A DNA stretch of 64,000 nucleotides from Selaginella tamariscina. Taxonomy: Eukaryota > Streptophyta > Lycopodiopsida > Selaginellales > Selaginellaceae. The notes beneath the pieces were generated by a model that had not been told where the DNA came from, made no database searches, and saw only the letters and a list, made by a program, of their open reading frames with translations. The stretch lies in assembly GCA_003024785.1 (NCBI GenBank), contig PUQB01000292.1, forward strand, positions 231,361-295,360, in the 5' to 3' direction. The position numbers were made by a program, and so were the translations under genes. This document shows positions 1-11,597 of this stretch, in pieces (position 1 is the first letter of the stretch; each line of letters opens with the position of its first letter).

Positions 1-1286
1 TGCTCGATTGTGAGATTCAGCTTAGCTAAAAAACGCCGATCTTTTTGTCAGCTTCTCACGGGTATGCTCGGAAAGTTTTGTTGCCATCGTTCCTTTGTTG
101 TGTTCATCGAGAAGTCGTTGGGCTGCCGTTATTGTGTGCTGGCCACTAATGATGTAGTACTTGATAGATTTTTATTCTCCGTCTGAATCTTCATGAGTTG
201 TTCTGGTGTTGTGATCCAGACTTTGTCAGCGCCCTTCTTCTTTCATAGTATGGACACAAAACAGCATTATGTGGAACGGTATAAGAATTGTCGTCCTTCA
301 TCTTCTCCATGAGCTCAGCTACACGTTCCTGGTTGAGTGGCCTGTAATTGAAGTTTGGGTTGACGCTGCAATATTTAACCCTACAAGGATAAATCTTATC
401 ATCCAACATCATTTCCTTGTGACTTATTGCAGCATGAGATGCCACAGGTGCAGCTGACAAAACGATTGATGATTTTCTTTTGCGATCCGAATCAACATGT
501 GTGATCCCCGACTGCAGCTTGTTCTAGTGTTCTCGGTACACTCTTCCAGCTCCCAAAGCTCCCTAAGCAAATTGAACGTGATCTGTAGAGAACCTGAGAC
601 CGAGCCACCCTCTCAATCTCCATTATGATGTCGCTGTGTTCTTCTTCAATGTGAAGAGGGAAGATTGCTTCACTTGCTGATTTTCTGTATTGTGAAGCAA
701 TATCTCCTGACAATACACCTACTCGATGAGTCTGAAGATTTTCGAAGTAGACATCCAGATGGATCCCTCCATAGATGGGCTTTCGTTGAGTTGAAGAAGA
801 ACTCCAAGGTCAACATCATTAGTGAACACGTGAACGTCATTATCCACAAGTCGACAAAACCACCCGAAATTAATGTTGTAACTGACGACCTCTGGATCCG
901 AGAACGTGACATTGGATGGAACAAGGCATATGTGTCGAGAATCGTCCAATCTGGGTTCGCAGCCTGCTTTCGGGTGCTTGACTAGCGAATCTACTTTCCA
1001 TTGTTTTGCTTGTCCATGAGATGTGACAGAGGTTAATTTGACAGCAGCCATGGTTGCTCCAATGCGCTTCCCATTTATCTTAAAATATGGCCAAGTTGAT
1101 TCCAGAATCCCCCTGCCCATCTCTTCTCCTGCTCTTGTCTTTAATGTCACCTCAATTCCACATCTGAATACAAAAATGATTAGTTCAAGTATCCGAGTAT
1201 AACAGATTTTATTTTAATTCTTACCCAGAATTTGACGACGACTCCATACTAATGACTCGATCTCCTTGTTTGATCAAATCGTCCTT
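1..1286 (-). CDS. ParB-like domain protein, 5' part (copy A; 3' part outside window)
   Basis: This is the first half of the ParB/methyltransferase-like gene, copy A. A small exon (1286-1225, read leftwards, ending in a GTAAG donor) joins an exon beginning at 1163 after a CAG acceptor. The protein starts with a polar region (motif KQGDRV) and runs into a ParB/Srx-like N-terminal domain. Box 1 is near 300-400 (I.PCRVKYCSVNPN, then a helix ERVAELMEKM). Box 2 is near 110-170 (SGQHTITAAQRLL), matching the G-E/Q-R/H-R-x-x-A box of ParB proteins. Several frame changes separate the pieces (near 190, 490 and 720) and differ from copy B. The methyltransferase-like part lies outside the window. ParB homology rests on motif reading; confidence is good for the fold and low for function. 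Confidence 0.65.
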
Positions 1287-1391
1287 CTGCAAAATAATAC
1301 ACTATGAATACAAATCATATAAAAACGCACACACACTTGTATAAACCCGAATATACAAAAATAATACACAGAGAGAAGTAGACGTAATTAA

Positions 1392-1473
1392 CTGTCCGAA
1401 GCTCACATTTGTGCTAGTGCAAAAAAAGATAACATTTCGTTTTAGAACCACCACAAATGTGAGCTCTGGACAG
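1392..1473. promoter_or_regulatory. Conserved hairpin upstream of the ParB-like gene (copy A)
   Basis: Two 22-bp arms, 1392-1413 (beginning CTGTCC and ending CACATTTGTG) and 1452-1473, are reverse complements with two mismatches and a 38-bp loop. The same hairpin is present at 46859-46940 in copy B. It lies between the first recognisable ParB-gene exon and palindrome array 1, where a promoter, 5' UTR or intron of the minus-strand gene is expected. Whether it acts as DNA or RNA is unknown. Confidence 0.6.
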
Positions 1474-1579
1474 TTTTACATAGATTCCTAGCTTTTACTC
1501 GAAATATTATAATAAGATGATAAAAGTAAATAAAATGAGATATGCAACTTATATATACTAATACATATATATTCACATG

Positions 1580-3180
1580 GAAGGTGCGGCGGGATTAATC
1601 TCGCCACCCCTTCAATGCCTCCTGAAAGAGTGGGCGGGATTAATCTCGCCACCTTTCTGGAGGCCTTGAACGGGAGTGCGGAATTAATCTTGCCACCCTT
1701 CTCGGTCTCAGAGAGAACTGGGCAGGATTTATTTCTCACACCCCTTCAGTGACTCCAGAAAGGAGGCGGGATTAATCTCGCCCACATGTAAGGGATGGTT
1801 AAATGAATTTCCCACCCTTCCCAATTCCTCCATTGGTATGTTGTAAACCTTCTACGTCTCAGACAGAAACGTTTAGGATTGGTCCAACTCACCAATGGAG
1901 AAAAAAGGAAGGGTGGCGATTCATTCCTCCAACAGGCATTGAAGACTCGGCGGGATTAATCCCGCCGCCCAGGGCCTTCACTCGGTCCCTATGCGGCGGG
2001 ATTAATCCCGCCGGACGCCAATTCCCTGCGCGGAATCGGGCGGGATTAATCCCGCCGCCTAGGCACTTCAGGCAGCCAATGGCGGCGGGATAAATCCCGC
2101 CCGATTCGCAGGGAATTGGCGTCCGGCGGGATTAATCCCGCCTCCCAGGCCCTTCACTCGGGCCTTAGTCGCGGGATTAATCCCCGAACGCCAATGCCCT
2201 GTGCGAAATCTTGCGGGATTAATCCCGCGCTAGGCCCTTCAGGCAGGCCAATGGCGGCGGGATAAATCCCGCCCGATTCCGCACAGGGCATGCGTACGCG
2301 GCGGGATTAATCCCGCCCACCATGTAAGGGATGGTGAAATTAATCCCACCACCCTTCTCAGTTCCCTCCATTGGTATTTTGTAAACCTTCTCTGTCTCAG
2401 ACAGAGTTAGTCGGGATTGATTCAACATACCAATGGAGGAAAAAAAGAAGGGTGGCGGGATTAATCCCGCCACCGGGCAATGAAGGTTCGGAGAGACTAA
2501 TCCCGCGCCCTCTCGTAAATCATGCGCTCACACATATATATTGGCTGCGGCATTTTGAACAGGGATGGGTGGGGGCGGGATTAATCCGCCGCTTATATCC
2601 TGCGGAAGTGCCTGAGCGGCGGGATTAATCCCGCCGCCCTCCGCGAAGGGCATGAGCGTGGGGCGGGATTAATCCCGCCGTTCATGTCCTGCGTGAATTC
2701 CCTGGGGCGGGATTAATCCCGCCGCCTTACGCGCAGGACATGTCATGCAGGCTCTTCGGTTAGCCTTCCGTGCAGGATCTTTCATGCAGGCTCTTCGGTT
2801 AGCCTCATGAGCGGCGGGATTAATCCCGCCGCCCATCCCCTGTAAATGCCCTGCGCGGAATCCGGCGGGATTAATCCCGCCCATTAGGGCCTTCACACAG
2901 GCCATTGCCGGCGAGATAAATCCCGCCGCATTCCGCGCAGGGCATGGGTGAGCGGCGGGATTAATCCCGCCGCCGAGGCCCCTCACGCAGGCCATGGGCG
3001 GCGGGATTAATCCCGCCGCTCTTCGGTTTGTCCTAGAGCGGCGGATTAATCCCGCCGCTCCTTCGTTTGTCCTCGAGCGGCGGGATTAATCCCGCCGCCA
3101 TGGCCCCGTGAAGCCTCGGCGGGATTAATCCCGCCGCCATGGCCAACCATATAGCGGCGGGATTAATCCCGCCGCTCGAG
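1580..3180. repeat. Palindrome array 1, copy A (GGCGGGATTAATCCCGCC)
   Basis: The perfect 18-bp palindrome GGCGGGATTAATCCCGCC and near variants (GGATAAATCC, GGATTAATCT) occur about two dozen times, roughly 40-90 bp apart. Spacers are themselves repetitive (blocks such as AGGGCCTTCACTCGG and GCCAATTCCCTGCGCGG). The half near the ParB gene (1580-1800) is degenerate and the distal half is nearly perfect. Open frames through it reading GGINPA or AGLIPP are artefacts of the repeat. It lies upstream of the ParB-like gene. Its arrangement is like a cluster of binding sites for a dimeric DNA-binding protein, which is inference. Confidence 0.9.
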
Positions 3181-3189
3181 GGGCTTAGC

Positions 3190-3254
3190 GTGTGTGCGAG
3201 AGATAAAATTAATAAATAAAAAAATTATACAGATAAAACACACACACATATATA

Positions 3255-3309
<55 letters not shown>

Positions 3310-3669
3310 AGGAGTGTACGTGTGTGTGCAAGAGATAGATAAATAAATAAAATTATACAGTACTGGTACACATAATATATGTGTGTACATAGGTATATAT
3401 ATGTGTGTATATGTATATCGTGTGTATGCGTGTGAGCGAAACAAATAAAATCATACAGATAAACAAACACACACACACACATATATATACACAGGAGTGT
3501 GCGTGTGTGTGCGAAAGATAAAACTAATAAATAAATAAAATTATACAGATAAACACACACATATATATGTGTGTATATAGATATATAATCCATAGAGAAA
3601 GAGAGAGAGTCTGTGAATATATAAGCATATATATAAACTAGTGTTGTATATATTTGTTAATATGCATTG

Positions 3670-3700
<31 letters not shown>

Positions 3701-4058
3701 AAAGCAGTGTGCGTGTGTGTGGGAGAGATAGATCAATAAAAAAAATTATATAGATACTGGTACACATAATATATGTATGTATATATGTATATAGGTATAT
3801 ATATATGTGTATATGTATATTGTGTGTATGCGTGTGTGAGCGAAACAAATAAAATCATACAGATAAACAAACACACACACACATATACATACACAGGAGT
3901 GTGCGTGTGTGTGCGAGAGATAAAACTAATAAATAAATAAAATTATACAGATAAACACACACATATATATATGTGTGTATATAGATATATAACCCATATG
4001 AATATATAAGCATATATATAAACTAGTGTTGTATACTATTTGTTAATATGCATTGAAT

Positions 4059-4122
<64 letters not shown>

Positions 4123-4388
4123 GCAGTGTGCGTGTGTGTGGGAGAGATAGATCAATAAAAAAAATTTATAGATACTGGTACACATAATATATGTATGTAT
4201 ATATGTATATAGGTATATATATATATGTGTATATGTATATCGTGTGTATGCGTGTGTGAGCGAAACAAATAAAATCATACAGATAAACAAACACACACCC
4301 ACACACACATATACATACACAGGAGTGTGCGTGTGTGTGCGAGAGATAAAACTAATAAATAAATTTATACGCACACTCCTATACATAT

Positions 4389-4431
<43 letters not shown>

Positions 4432-4435
4432 TCTC
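3190..4435. repeat. Microsatellite-rich tandem repeat block
   Basis: (TG)n/(CA)n and (TA)n tracts are embedded in larger tandem units of about 400 bp that recur near 3310, 3490, 3895 and 4320. Each unit has the core GGAGTGTGCGTGTGTGTGCG followed by GATAAAACTAATAAATAAA. A pure TG run spans about 4073-4118. The open frames here are low-complexity translations, not genes. Copy B keeps only a remnant (47960-48110), so the block expanded or contracted between copies. Confidence 0.85.
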
Positions 4436-4479
4436 ACCTGTGTGCACAGCCGCCCCGCCGATTTCACAGCCGCCGCCTC

Positions 4480-5485
4480 TTGAAACCCTAAGAATATACC
4501 TAAACCCTAAAGGAATTAAATATATATATTAACCCTAATAGAATATTCCTTTGAGAATATACTTAAACCCTAAAAAGAATAAAATATAGATTCGCCCTAA
4601 ACGAATATTCTTTCATTATATTATTAGCGCGTGCGTGTGCGTGGGTGTATCACATACACCCCAAAAATAAATCATGCAGGGATTTAACATGTGTGTGTCC
4701 ATGAGAGTGTTAAAGTTTCATGTGTATCAATACATACATACACATTGCATATATTAATACACATAATATATACATACACACGTGTATACACACAGACATA
4801 CATACATATTACATGGGTTTAGGGTTTAGGGTTTAGGGTTTTGGATTTAGGATGGATCATGCATGGTGTGTATGTATGAGAGAAGAAGAGAGTGTTGAAA
4901 AATTATTTTTGTACACATTGCATATATTAGTACACATATATACTTACACATATTATACACAGATATACATACATAGTATATGAGAGAAGAGAGACAGTAC
5001 ATATTATGGATCATGCATGGTGTGTATTATACACACAGACATACATACATATTAGTACATAATATTAGAGAGACGAGTACATATTATAGATCATGCATGG
5101 TGTGTATGTTTAAGAGAAGAGAGACAATACATATTAACATGGATCATGCATGGTGTGTATGTATGAGAGAAGACAGAAAGTACACATATATACATACAGA
5201 GTACACATATATACATACACACGTGTATACACACAGACATACATACATATTACATGAGTAAATTCATTGTGTTACATATTAGGGTTTAGGGTTTAGGGTT
5301 TAGATGGATCATTGGTGTGAAGAGAGAGTGTTGAAAAATTATTTTTGTACACACATGTATACACAGGGTTTAGGGTTTAGGGTTTAGGGTTTAGAATGGA
5401 TCATTTTGGTGTGAAGAGAGTGTTCCACATGTATACACAGTTTAGGGTTTAGGGTTTAGGTTTAGGGTTTGCTCCCAACAAGCTT
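4480..5485. repeat. Interstitial TTTAGGG tracts and GGATCATGCATGGTG repeats
   Basis: Short runs of the plant telomere motif TTTAGGG occur near 4816-4842, 5280-5303, 5367-5394 and 5440-5472. They alternate with dispersed units containing GGATCATGCATGGTGTGTATG and ACACGTGTATACACACAG at roughly 100-bp spacing. The same organisation is found at 48480-49420 in copy B, so it belongs to the transposon and is not a chromosome end. The tracts are only 3-5 units long. Confidence 0.8.
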
Positions 5486-6700
5486 AATATAAATATTACA
5501 CATGTAAATTCAATGTGTTACATACACACAGATTGAGTACATATATCATACATGCGTTGAACATGATGTTTTCAATAAAGAAGCAACATATTTCTTCAGT
5601 TTGGTTTAGGGTTGTGCATGTGTGTGCATATGTGTTTTTGTAAGTTCTTGTAATGCGTGTGTAAATTTATGATTGTGTTTATATATGTGTGCAAAACAAA
5701 CATCGAATAATTAAGAAAATAATATTAATAAACACACTATGAACATATTTTAAATTATACATAATAATATATGATTTTATCTTATATAGCCATATAGTTT
5801 TAATAATATATTAATTTAATATTGATAAAAAGGTTTAACATTGAAATATTCTTGAAATAATAAGAAATTAATTGAGAAAATCCCATTAATATATACAAAT
5901 GTAAATTAAGTACTCAAATAATTAACTAAATTAATTATCATAATCATGTTTAATATTGGAATATTCTTGGAATAATAAGAAAATAATAAAGAATATCCCA
6001 TTAATATAAAGAAGATTAATTACTCAAGTAATTAAGGAAATGATATTAATATATATATTATTAAAACTATATATGACTATATATTAGATAAAATGATGTA
6101 TTATTATGTATAATTTAAAATATGTTCATAGTGTGTATTAATTTAATATTGATAATAAGGTTTAACACATGAATATTCTTGAAAATAATAACAAATTAAT
6201 TGAGAAAATCCCATTAATATATACAAATGTAGAATAATTACTGCAATAATTAAGAACAAGACTAATTTAATTATGATAATCAGGTTTAATATTAGAATAT
6301 TCTTCAAATATTAATAAAATAATAAAGAATATCCCATTGATACTAGGAAATGAAAACTAAATACTCGAGTAATTAAGAAAATAATAATAATAAACAGACT
6401 ATGAATATATTTTAAATGATACATAATAATATATCAATTTATTTATTGTATAAGTATATATTTATTATATATATAATATAAATATACTTGAATACTAAGA
6501 ATGTAGAATATAGTCTAAAATTTCGTAATATTAAACAGCTTGAATCACTTGAATAACATTAAATGCAATTTTAAAATACTCATTGGAACTGGAGAGTATA
6601 TATGTCAGAGTGTCGGATATTTGTGTCAACTCATCTTAAATTTTATTTTCTGTTCTTTTTAAAAATTTGAATTTCTGACATATGTATTGTCGGTCTGACA
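5486..6700. other. AT-rich spacer inside copy A
   Basis: This is very AT-rich sequence with internal duplications: 5700-6060 and 6060-6420 share blocks such as AGAATATCCCATTAATA and TTAATTGAGAAAATCCCATT. It corresponds to 49600-50200 in copy B. I see no coding potential. It lies just upstream of the transposase leader exon and probably contains that promoter, but I cannot point to a specific site. Confidence 0.6.
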
Positions 6701-6891
6701 TGTAAATTTGAAAATGCATTTAATTTCCCACTCAAATTCAGATCTGGTTCTTTCTCCGGCAAGGGTTTCTTCATTTCTGTATTTTTCACTCTTTAGATCT
6801 TCTTTTTTCTTCATAGTGATCATCTCAGGAGCGAGATTAAATTGGGTGCTATTCTTTATAGGAAAGCACGGCGCCTTCAGTGCTGTTTACA
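6701..6891 (+). other. Probable 5' leader exon of the transposase-like gene (copy A)
   Basis: This less AT-rich block is conserved at 50318-50500 in copy B and ends in GTTTACAA|GTAAGTATT, a strong splice donor. The next good acceptor (TTTATGTGCAG) is at 7956-7966, just before the transposase start codon. Palindrome array 2 would then lie inside the first intron. An ATG-initiated frame exists from 6708, but its hydrophobic translation and the copy-B differences suggest UTR rather than protein. The exon is inferred. Confidence 0.45.
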
Positions 6892-7056
6892 AGTAAGTAT
6901 TATAAACAAATTTAAAAATACTTATAAAGATTCACTCTCTTACATTCTCTCTTAAAATTACAATTTAGGGGTTTAGGAATGCATTAGGATTATAATATAT
7001 TCCGTTAGGGATTTATCCGTTTAAATATCCTTTTAACTTAATATTCTAGGTTAACC

Positions 7057-7820
7057 GGGGCGGGGATTAATCCGGCCATTTCTTTTTCGCCTCTTCGAAG
7101 AGTGGCGGGATTAATCCCGCCACCATCTCGGGCAATGCTTCTCCGCCACTGAAAAAGAGTGGCGGGATTAATCCTCGATAACCTTCTCAACTGATGAAGA
7201 GTTACCAGAATTTATTAGAAAGAGTTGTCGGCGGGATTAATCCCGCCAACCATTTTAGGAGGCAGGGAAGGGGTGGCGGGATTAATCTCGCCACCACTCC
7301 TGTTTTAAAGATTTGGGGACAGGATTTATCCCGAGATCTCTTTGAAATCATAGTTTTGGAGAGAGTTATGTGCGGGTTTAATCCCGCCACCCATTCCCCG
7401 TCGTAAGAATTGTGGGCGGGATTAATCCCGCCTTGGACTCCCTCCGACAAGGAAGAGCCGGCGGGATTAATCCCGCCGCCTCTTCCTCCTCGGGGGAGTC
7501 CGGCGGGATTAATCCCGCCGACTCTCTCCGGCGAGGATGAGTCGGCGGGATTAATCCCGCCGGACTCCTTCCTCGTCGGAGAGAGTCGGCGGGATTAATC
7601 CCGCCGGACTCCCCCGAAGGAAGAGGCGGCGGGATTAATCCCGCCGCTCTTCCTCCGGGGGGAGTCCGGCGGGATTAATCCCGCCGACTCTCTCCGAAGG
7701 GGTTGAGTGGCGGCGGGATTAATCCCGCCGACTCTCTCCGAAGGGGTTGAGTCGGCGGCGGGATTAATCCCGCCGACCGTTCCTCGTCGGAGGGATTCGT
7801 GGGCGGGATTAATCCCGCCC
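7057..7820. repeat. Palindrome array 2, copy A, phased at about 43 bp
   Basis: The same 18-bp palindrome as array 1. The last nine copies start at 7460, 7502, 7544, 7588, 7628, 7668, 7712, 7757 and 7802, a spacing of 40-45 bp (close to four helical turns). Spacers are variants of CGACTCTCTCCG and its complement, so each unit is itself close to a larger inverted repeat. Copies nearer 7057-7400 are degenerate. The array appears to sit in intron 1 of the transposase-like gene. Confidence 0.9.
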
Positions 7821-7971
7821 ATCAGTTGTATTAATCAAACATGAGATATTATCTCTAAACATAATTATGTATTATTGCATATGCATATTATTAAGTAACC
7901 GTAATTCAGATTTCTTAAAATATTGCATAAACAGATATCATAAATAATACAATTATTTATGTGCAGGACAA

Positions 7972-10900
7972 TATGTTTAATACTGGAGATAAAGTATGTC
8001 TTCTTCGGAACAACGAGATAGTTGGCACTGGAACTGTGGAAGTTCGAGATAATAATGCATCATGTCACAATATTGCCCAAGGATCTTGTGTGTACGTATG
8101 GGTGAACACCATTTACAAGCATGTTGAGGTTCTGGGAATGGAATTTGAGGAGGGTTCTCCTGTATTGTGGAATTTGGATGAAGTCAAGGCTGACACAGAA
8201 TATGCAGAGTCACAAACAAATAGTAGCACGAGTTTACCAGATGATGGCTTGCCTGCTGTGATGGATGAGGTGATTCTCTTTCTTCGTGAGATTGAAGTCG
8301 GAAGAGGCATCATCACAGCTATAAATCCAATGGAAGCAGTGTCAGAAGAGAAACTAGGGTCCGACTTCGTGGGTGTAGTTGTGACAGAGGTTTCACCTAA
8401 TGGCACATTGTATCCTGGATCCCTCGTGAGGTGGCGAACATCTGAATTAAGACGGCAAGATGGTTCAACATATTCTGGGTTGGATTTCAATAATAACAAC
8501 CCGGAAGAACAACTCATATTTGAAGAGGTTCCTTGCATTGGTCCTATTGTAAGAAAAAGGCGATTCATGGGTTGTAGATCTTCCCCTGCAAGTTTCAGCA
8601 AGAGGGTAAAGATGGATCCTACATCTTCCGAAAGTGTTACGAGCATTTCCACGATTGACTGTTGCAAGAAGAAGTGTTGTCAGATGGCAGACCGGAATGA
8701 AATTACCCAATGTAGACATGTCTTTCGTATGCTCACCCAAAAGCAAAGGCATGAGTTTGTATATGCTGCACTAACTGGGTGTATTGATGGAATGGCCTCG
8801 GACACAGGTTATCAGAGTACATCCATGGTATTTAATAAGGTGGCCATCTGCTTCAAAGCTTGGTACAGTATATACGGGATCCCAAAGACCACGTTCTACC
8901 GTCGGAGGGATGAGTGGCTAGATGGAGCGCGAACCTCAGTTCATGGGAACACTCGCTTGGTCAAAACCCGCTCTCACATCATGGCAGCCATAGAGATACT
9001 CAAGGCTTTTGTGGAAGCAAATGCAGACAGGATGCCTCACAAATGCCGAACCACAAATGCAGGGGTCAGGGAAAATCTCAAGGTTTTGCCTTCAATCTAC
9101 ACTCAATTGAAACTGTGTGAACATGTGAACAAGTGCCTCAGTTTGATGGGGCTCCAAGCAATCTGCACTGGTACCTTCAACAACATATGGAATACTCATT
9201 TTAAAGGATGTGGAGATTGCAAAACACTCTAGCTTTTCTAAGTGTGACACTTGTACATCATTGAAGGCTGTAGAGGCTTGTGCAAAAACCTTGGTGGAGA
9301 TCACTACCATTCAAAGGAAGATGGAGGCCCACATGATTGCACAACAAACTTGCGTCTCAGTACTATGCACACCGCATGCTTTCTGTGTCACGCCCATCAG
9401 AGTACCTGTGCTTGATCCATGACAAGATGGATCATTCAAAGACCAGCATTCCAAAGCTCTTTGCAACACCAAAGTGCCTTGGAAATGTCATGAAACTTCC
9501 GATTTCATTGACAGGTGTGCTAACACATGGACACGGTTGTGAGTCATATGGACACTTTTCACTTCCACATTGGTCTAACGACTCCAATTTCACTATTGGG
9601 TCGTTAGCCATGTGTTTCAGAAACCTTGAAGCCCACTCACAGACAAGTCCTATCAGTGATCTCAAAGTGAAGAAACAACACCTTCAACCTTTACATAATG
9701 CTCTCATGAACACATCTGCACTTGAGGCTACTTGGGAATATGAGAGGCATTGTCAACAGCCTGCACAGAAAATAGATGGCCCTGTTGAGAGTTCTGGTTC
9801 AGTGGAGGGATCTAGCTCAAATAGTGTACATGTGTCCTCAACATCAAATAAGCTTCCTCGTCATTTGCTTTTACAGATGGATAATTGTGCAGGCGAGAAC
9901 AAAAATAGGTAAATCATTTTACTTAAGGGTTTCTCAAGCTCATACTTACTTTTATTTTCTAGATATGTGCTAGCATACTTATCAATGCTTGTTGCCAAAG
10001 GTGTGTTTGAAACAATCACGCTCAGTTTTCTTATGGTTGGTCACACTCATGAAGATATTGATGCGTTCTTCAGCAAGGTCTCCAACTCTACAAAAAGGAC
10101 AAGTGCACTTACCTTACCGCATATGATGAATCTTTTTGAAAATTGCATCTCCAAAAAAAGTTGTGCTTTGCTTGTGACTGAGGTGCAGACTTCAAAAAAT
10201 TTCTCAAGGAGTATATAAAAGAAGGGAGTGATTCTTTAGTTGGTCACCTTGTGCCGCTACAATTCTTTTTCTCCATACGAGATGGTATACCTATTATGTA
10301 GTACAAGTTACGGCCATCAGAGCAGGAGTGGTTACCGAAAGAGGGCTTAATGCTCTTCAAAAGTGGAGAGGATGGAAAGCCACTTCTCCCAGAAGGACAA
10401 CCAGACCCTATTCCATTGAGTGCCCAGCTCAAGGAACAAGAGGTTATTATTGATGGCATCAAAAATATGTGGCATGGGTTCAAAAATCGATGCCAAAGAA
10501 TTTTGATAAGGCAACTGGTTACTTAAAACTATATAAGCATGTGGTCGACTATTGGGAGACTGTTGTTCGAGAGTTGGAAGGGCCTACTGTCACAAGTACA
10601 AAATTGCAACACCCTTTCTGGCCTAAAACAAGGTGGCGAGAGGAATTGAAATGACATCACTGAGCATAGACGACATAGAAGCCAGTAGTGATGTGGAAGT
10701 GCAAACCCCACACTTTGTTGGACAAAGGAACCAAAAACCTAAAGCATACTTTGATTGCTGCAAGGATCTTCAAAAACTAATGATGGTTCTCATTACTCCA
10801 GATGCGTCATATAATCAGCCTATTTGGATGGGTCAAATTATCAACACACCTGAAGTAATCACAAAAAATAGTATTGTTAAGGTTGCATGGTTCAAACCAC

Positions 10901-11088
10901 AAAAAAGGCGACACGAGAAGGAGAGCGAAAGATATAATGGATGCCTAGAGAAAACATGGTCTCCCAATCAAAAAGACCCAGCATGTTTTATAAATGTTAA
11001 ATCCATTCGATATGGGTGGATGTCAAGAAGCGTTGATAAAGTCACGATTAACAAAACTGCAAGGGAATGTATGTTTTCTGAAGCTTAA
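7972..11088 (+). CDS. DDE/RNase-H-fold transposase-like protein (copy A)
   Basis: The probable transposase of the element. The start is ATG 7972, six bases after acceptor CAG 7964-7966. Exon 7967-9908 and exon 9963-11088 flank a 54-nt GT-AG intron that interrupts an Arg codon in the catalytic region. Order: an SH3-like N-terminus (NTGDKV), a Cys-rich element (CCKKKCC, 8662-8682), a helical DNA-binding-like region (8700-9120), KCDTC (in copy B; garbled here), IHDKMDHSKT, then MDNCAGENKNR (about 9875-9908) and GHTHEDID (10037-10060). These last motifs are the acidic positions of an RNase-H-like core. The C-terminus has a second small beta-rich domain (10800-11088). It resembles the family I know as DUF7869. 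Frameshifts relative to copy B lie near 9206, 9352 and 10187, so this copy may be inactive or carry consensus errors. Confidence 0.7.
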
Positions 11089-11568
11089 AGCAATTACAAA
11101 ATTATAAAATATCATATATTTAATATTCATAATTATTATAAACTCTTTAATAATAGTACCAAATTGTATACTTAACTATATAAATTTAAAAAAATGATAT
11201 GAAAGATTGACTATATTATTATAGGATTTTATATATATATTATTACTACTACAAATTTTTAATTAATAATGTTATATTTAAAATAATATTTTAATAACAA
11301 CATCAATATTTTATATAATGTACCTCTTATGCTCTTCCTTAATTGTTATATTAGGCAATATATTATATAATTTAATACATTCTACTTTTATAATGTTATT
11401 AATTTTTGTTCAATGAATGCTATAATTTATTAAAGGGTAGAATACAAAATAGAATATTCTAAAGAATATTCTCTTTTCAAACATATATTCTAAAGAATAT
11501 TCCTTTAATATTAGAAAATGCTAATTAAATAGCTAAAATTGCTAATTATTAGGAAATGGGACTATAGC
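11089..11568. other. AT-rich 3' flank of the transposase in copy A
   Basis: AT-rich sequence between the transposase stop and the terminal inverted repeat, collinear with 55597-56075 in copy B. It contains paired GAATATTC motifs (about 11454-11505), which also occur elsewhere in the window. No gene is seen. Confidence 0.6.
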
Positions 11569-11594
11569 CATGCCCATTTTAGTTACAACTTGCA
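11569..11594. repeat. Right terminal inverted repeat of copy A
   Basis: This 26-bp sequence ends in TTACAACTTGCA and is identical to the copy-B right end (56076-56101). It is the reverse complement, with 3 mismatches, of the copy-B left end at 42013-42038. Just beyond it begins sequence mirrored in the right arm of the giant inverted repeat. Confidence 0.85.
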
Positions 11595-11597
11595 TGT

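Larger units (their letters stand above)
1..11594. mobile_element. Large DNA transposon, copy A (left part outside window)
   Basis: This stretch is collinear with 45480-56101 (copy B): the same minus-strand ParB-like gene, palindrome array 1, microsatellite and TTTAGGG region, palindrome array 2, plus-strand transposase-like gene, and the same right terminus ending in TTACAACTTGCA. Copy B supplies the missing left end, so the full element should be about 13-14 kb. Copy A lacks the solo LTR found in copy B's transposase gene. Its right terminus lies directly against the left arm of the giant inverted repeat, so it appears to have inserted into or beside that older structure. Confidence 0.85.

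Noticed and set aside
1803-3180. Open frames with repeated GGINPA / AGLIPP peptides
   Set aside because: They are translations of the 18-bp palindrome in all frames and on both strands, without splice or codon signals.
3163-4467. Several Ile/Tyr/His-rich ORFs
   Set aside because: They come from TG/CA and TA microsatellites.
4816-5472. A real telomere or chromosome end
   Set aside because: The TTTAGGG runs are short, interrupted, and repeated at the same position inside transposon copy B.
6708-6896. Short hydrophobic ORF as a separate membrane protein
   Set aside because: It ends at a splice donor and is frame-disrupted in copy B; better read as a leader exon.
7410-7822. CRISPR array
   Set aside because: The repeats are regular, but the unit is a perfect 18-bp palindrome, the spacers are related to each other, and the context is eukaryotic with no cas genes.
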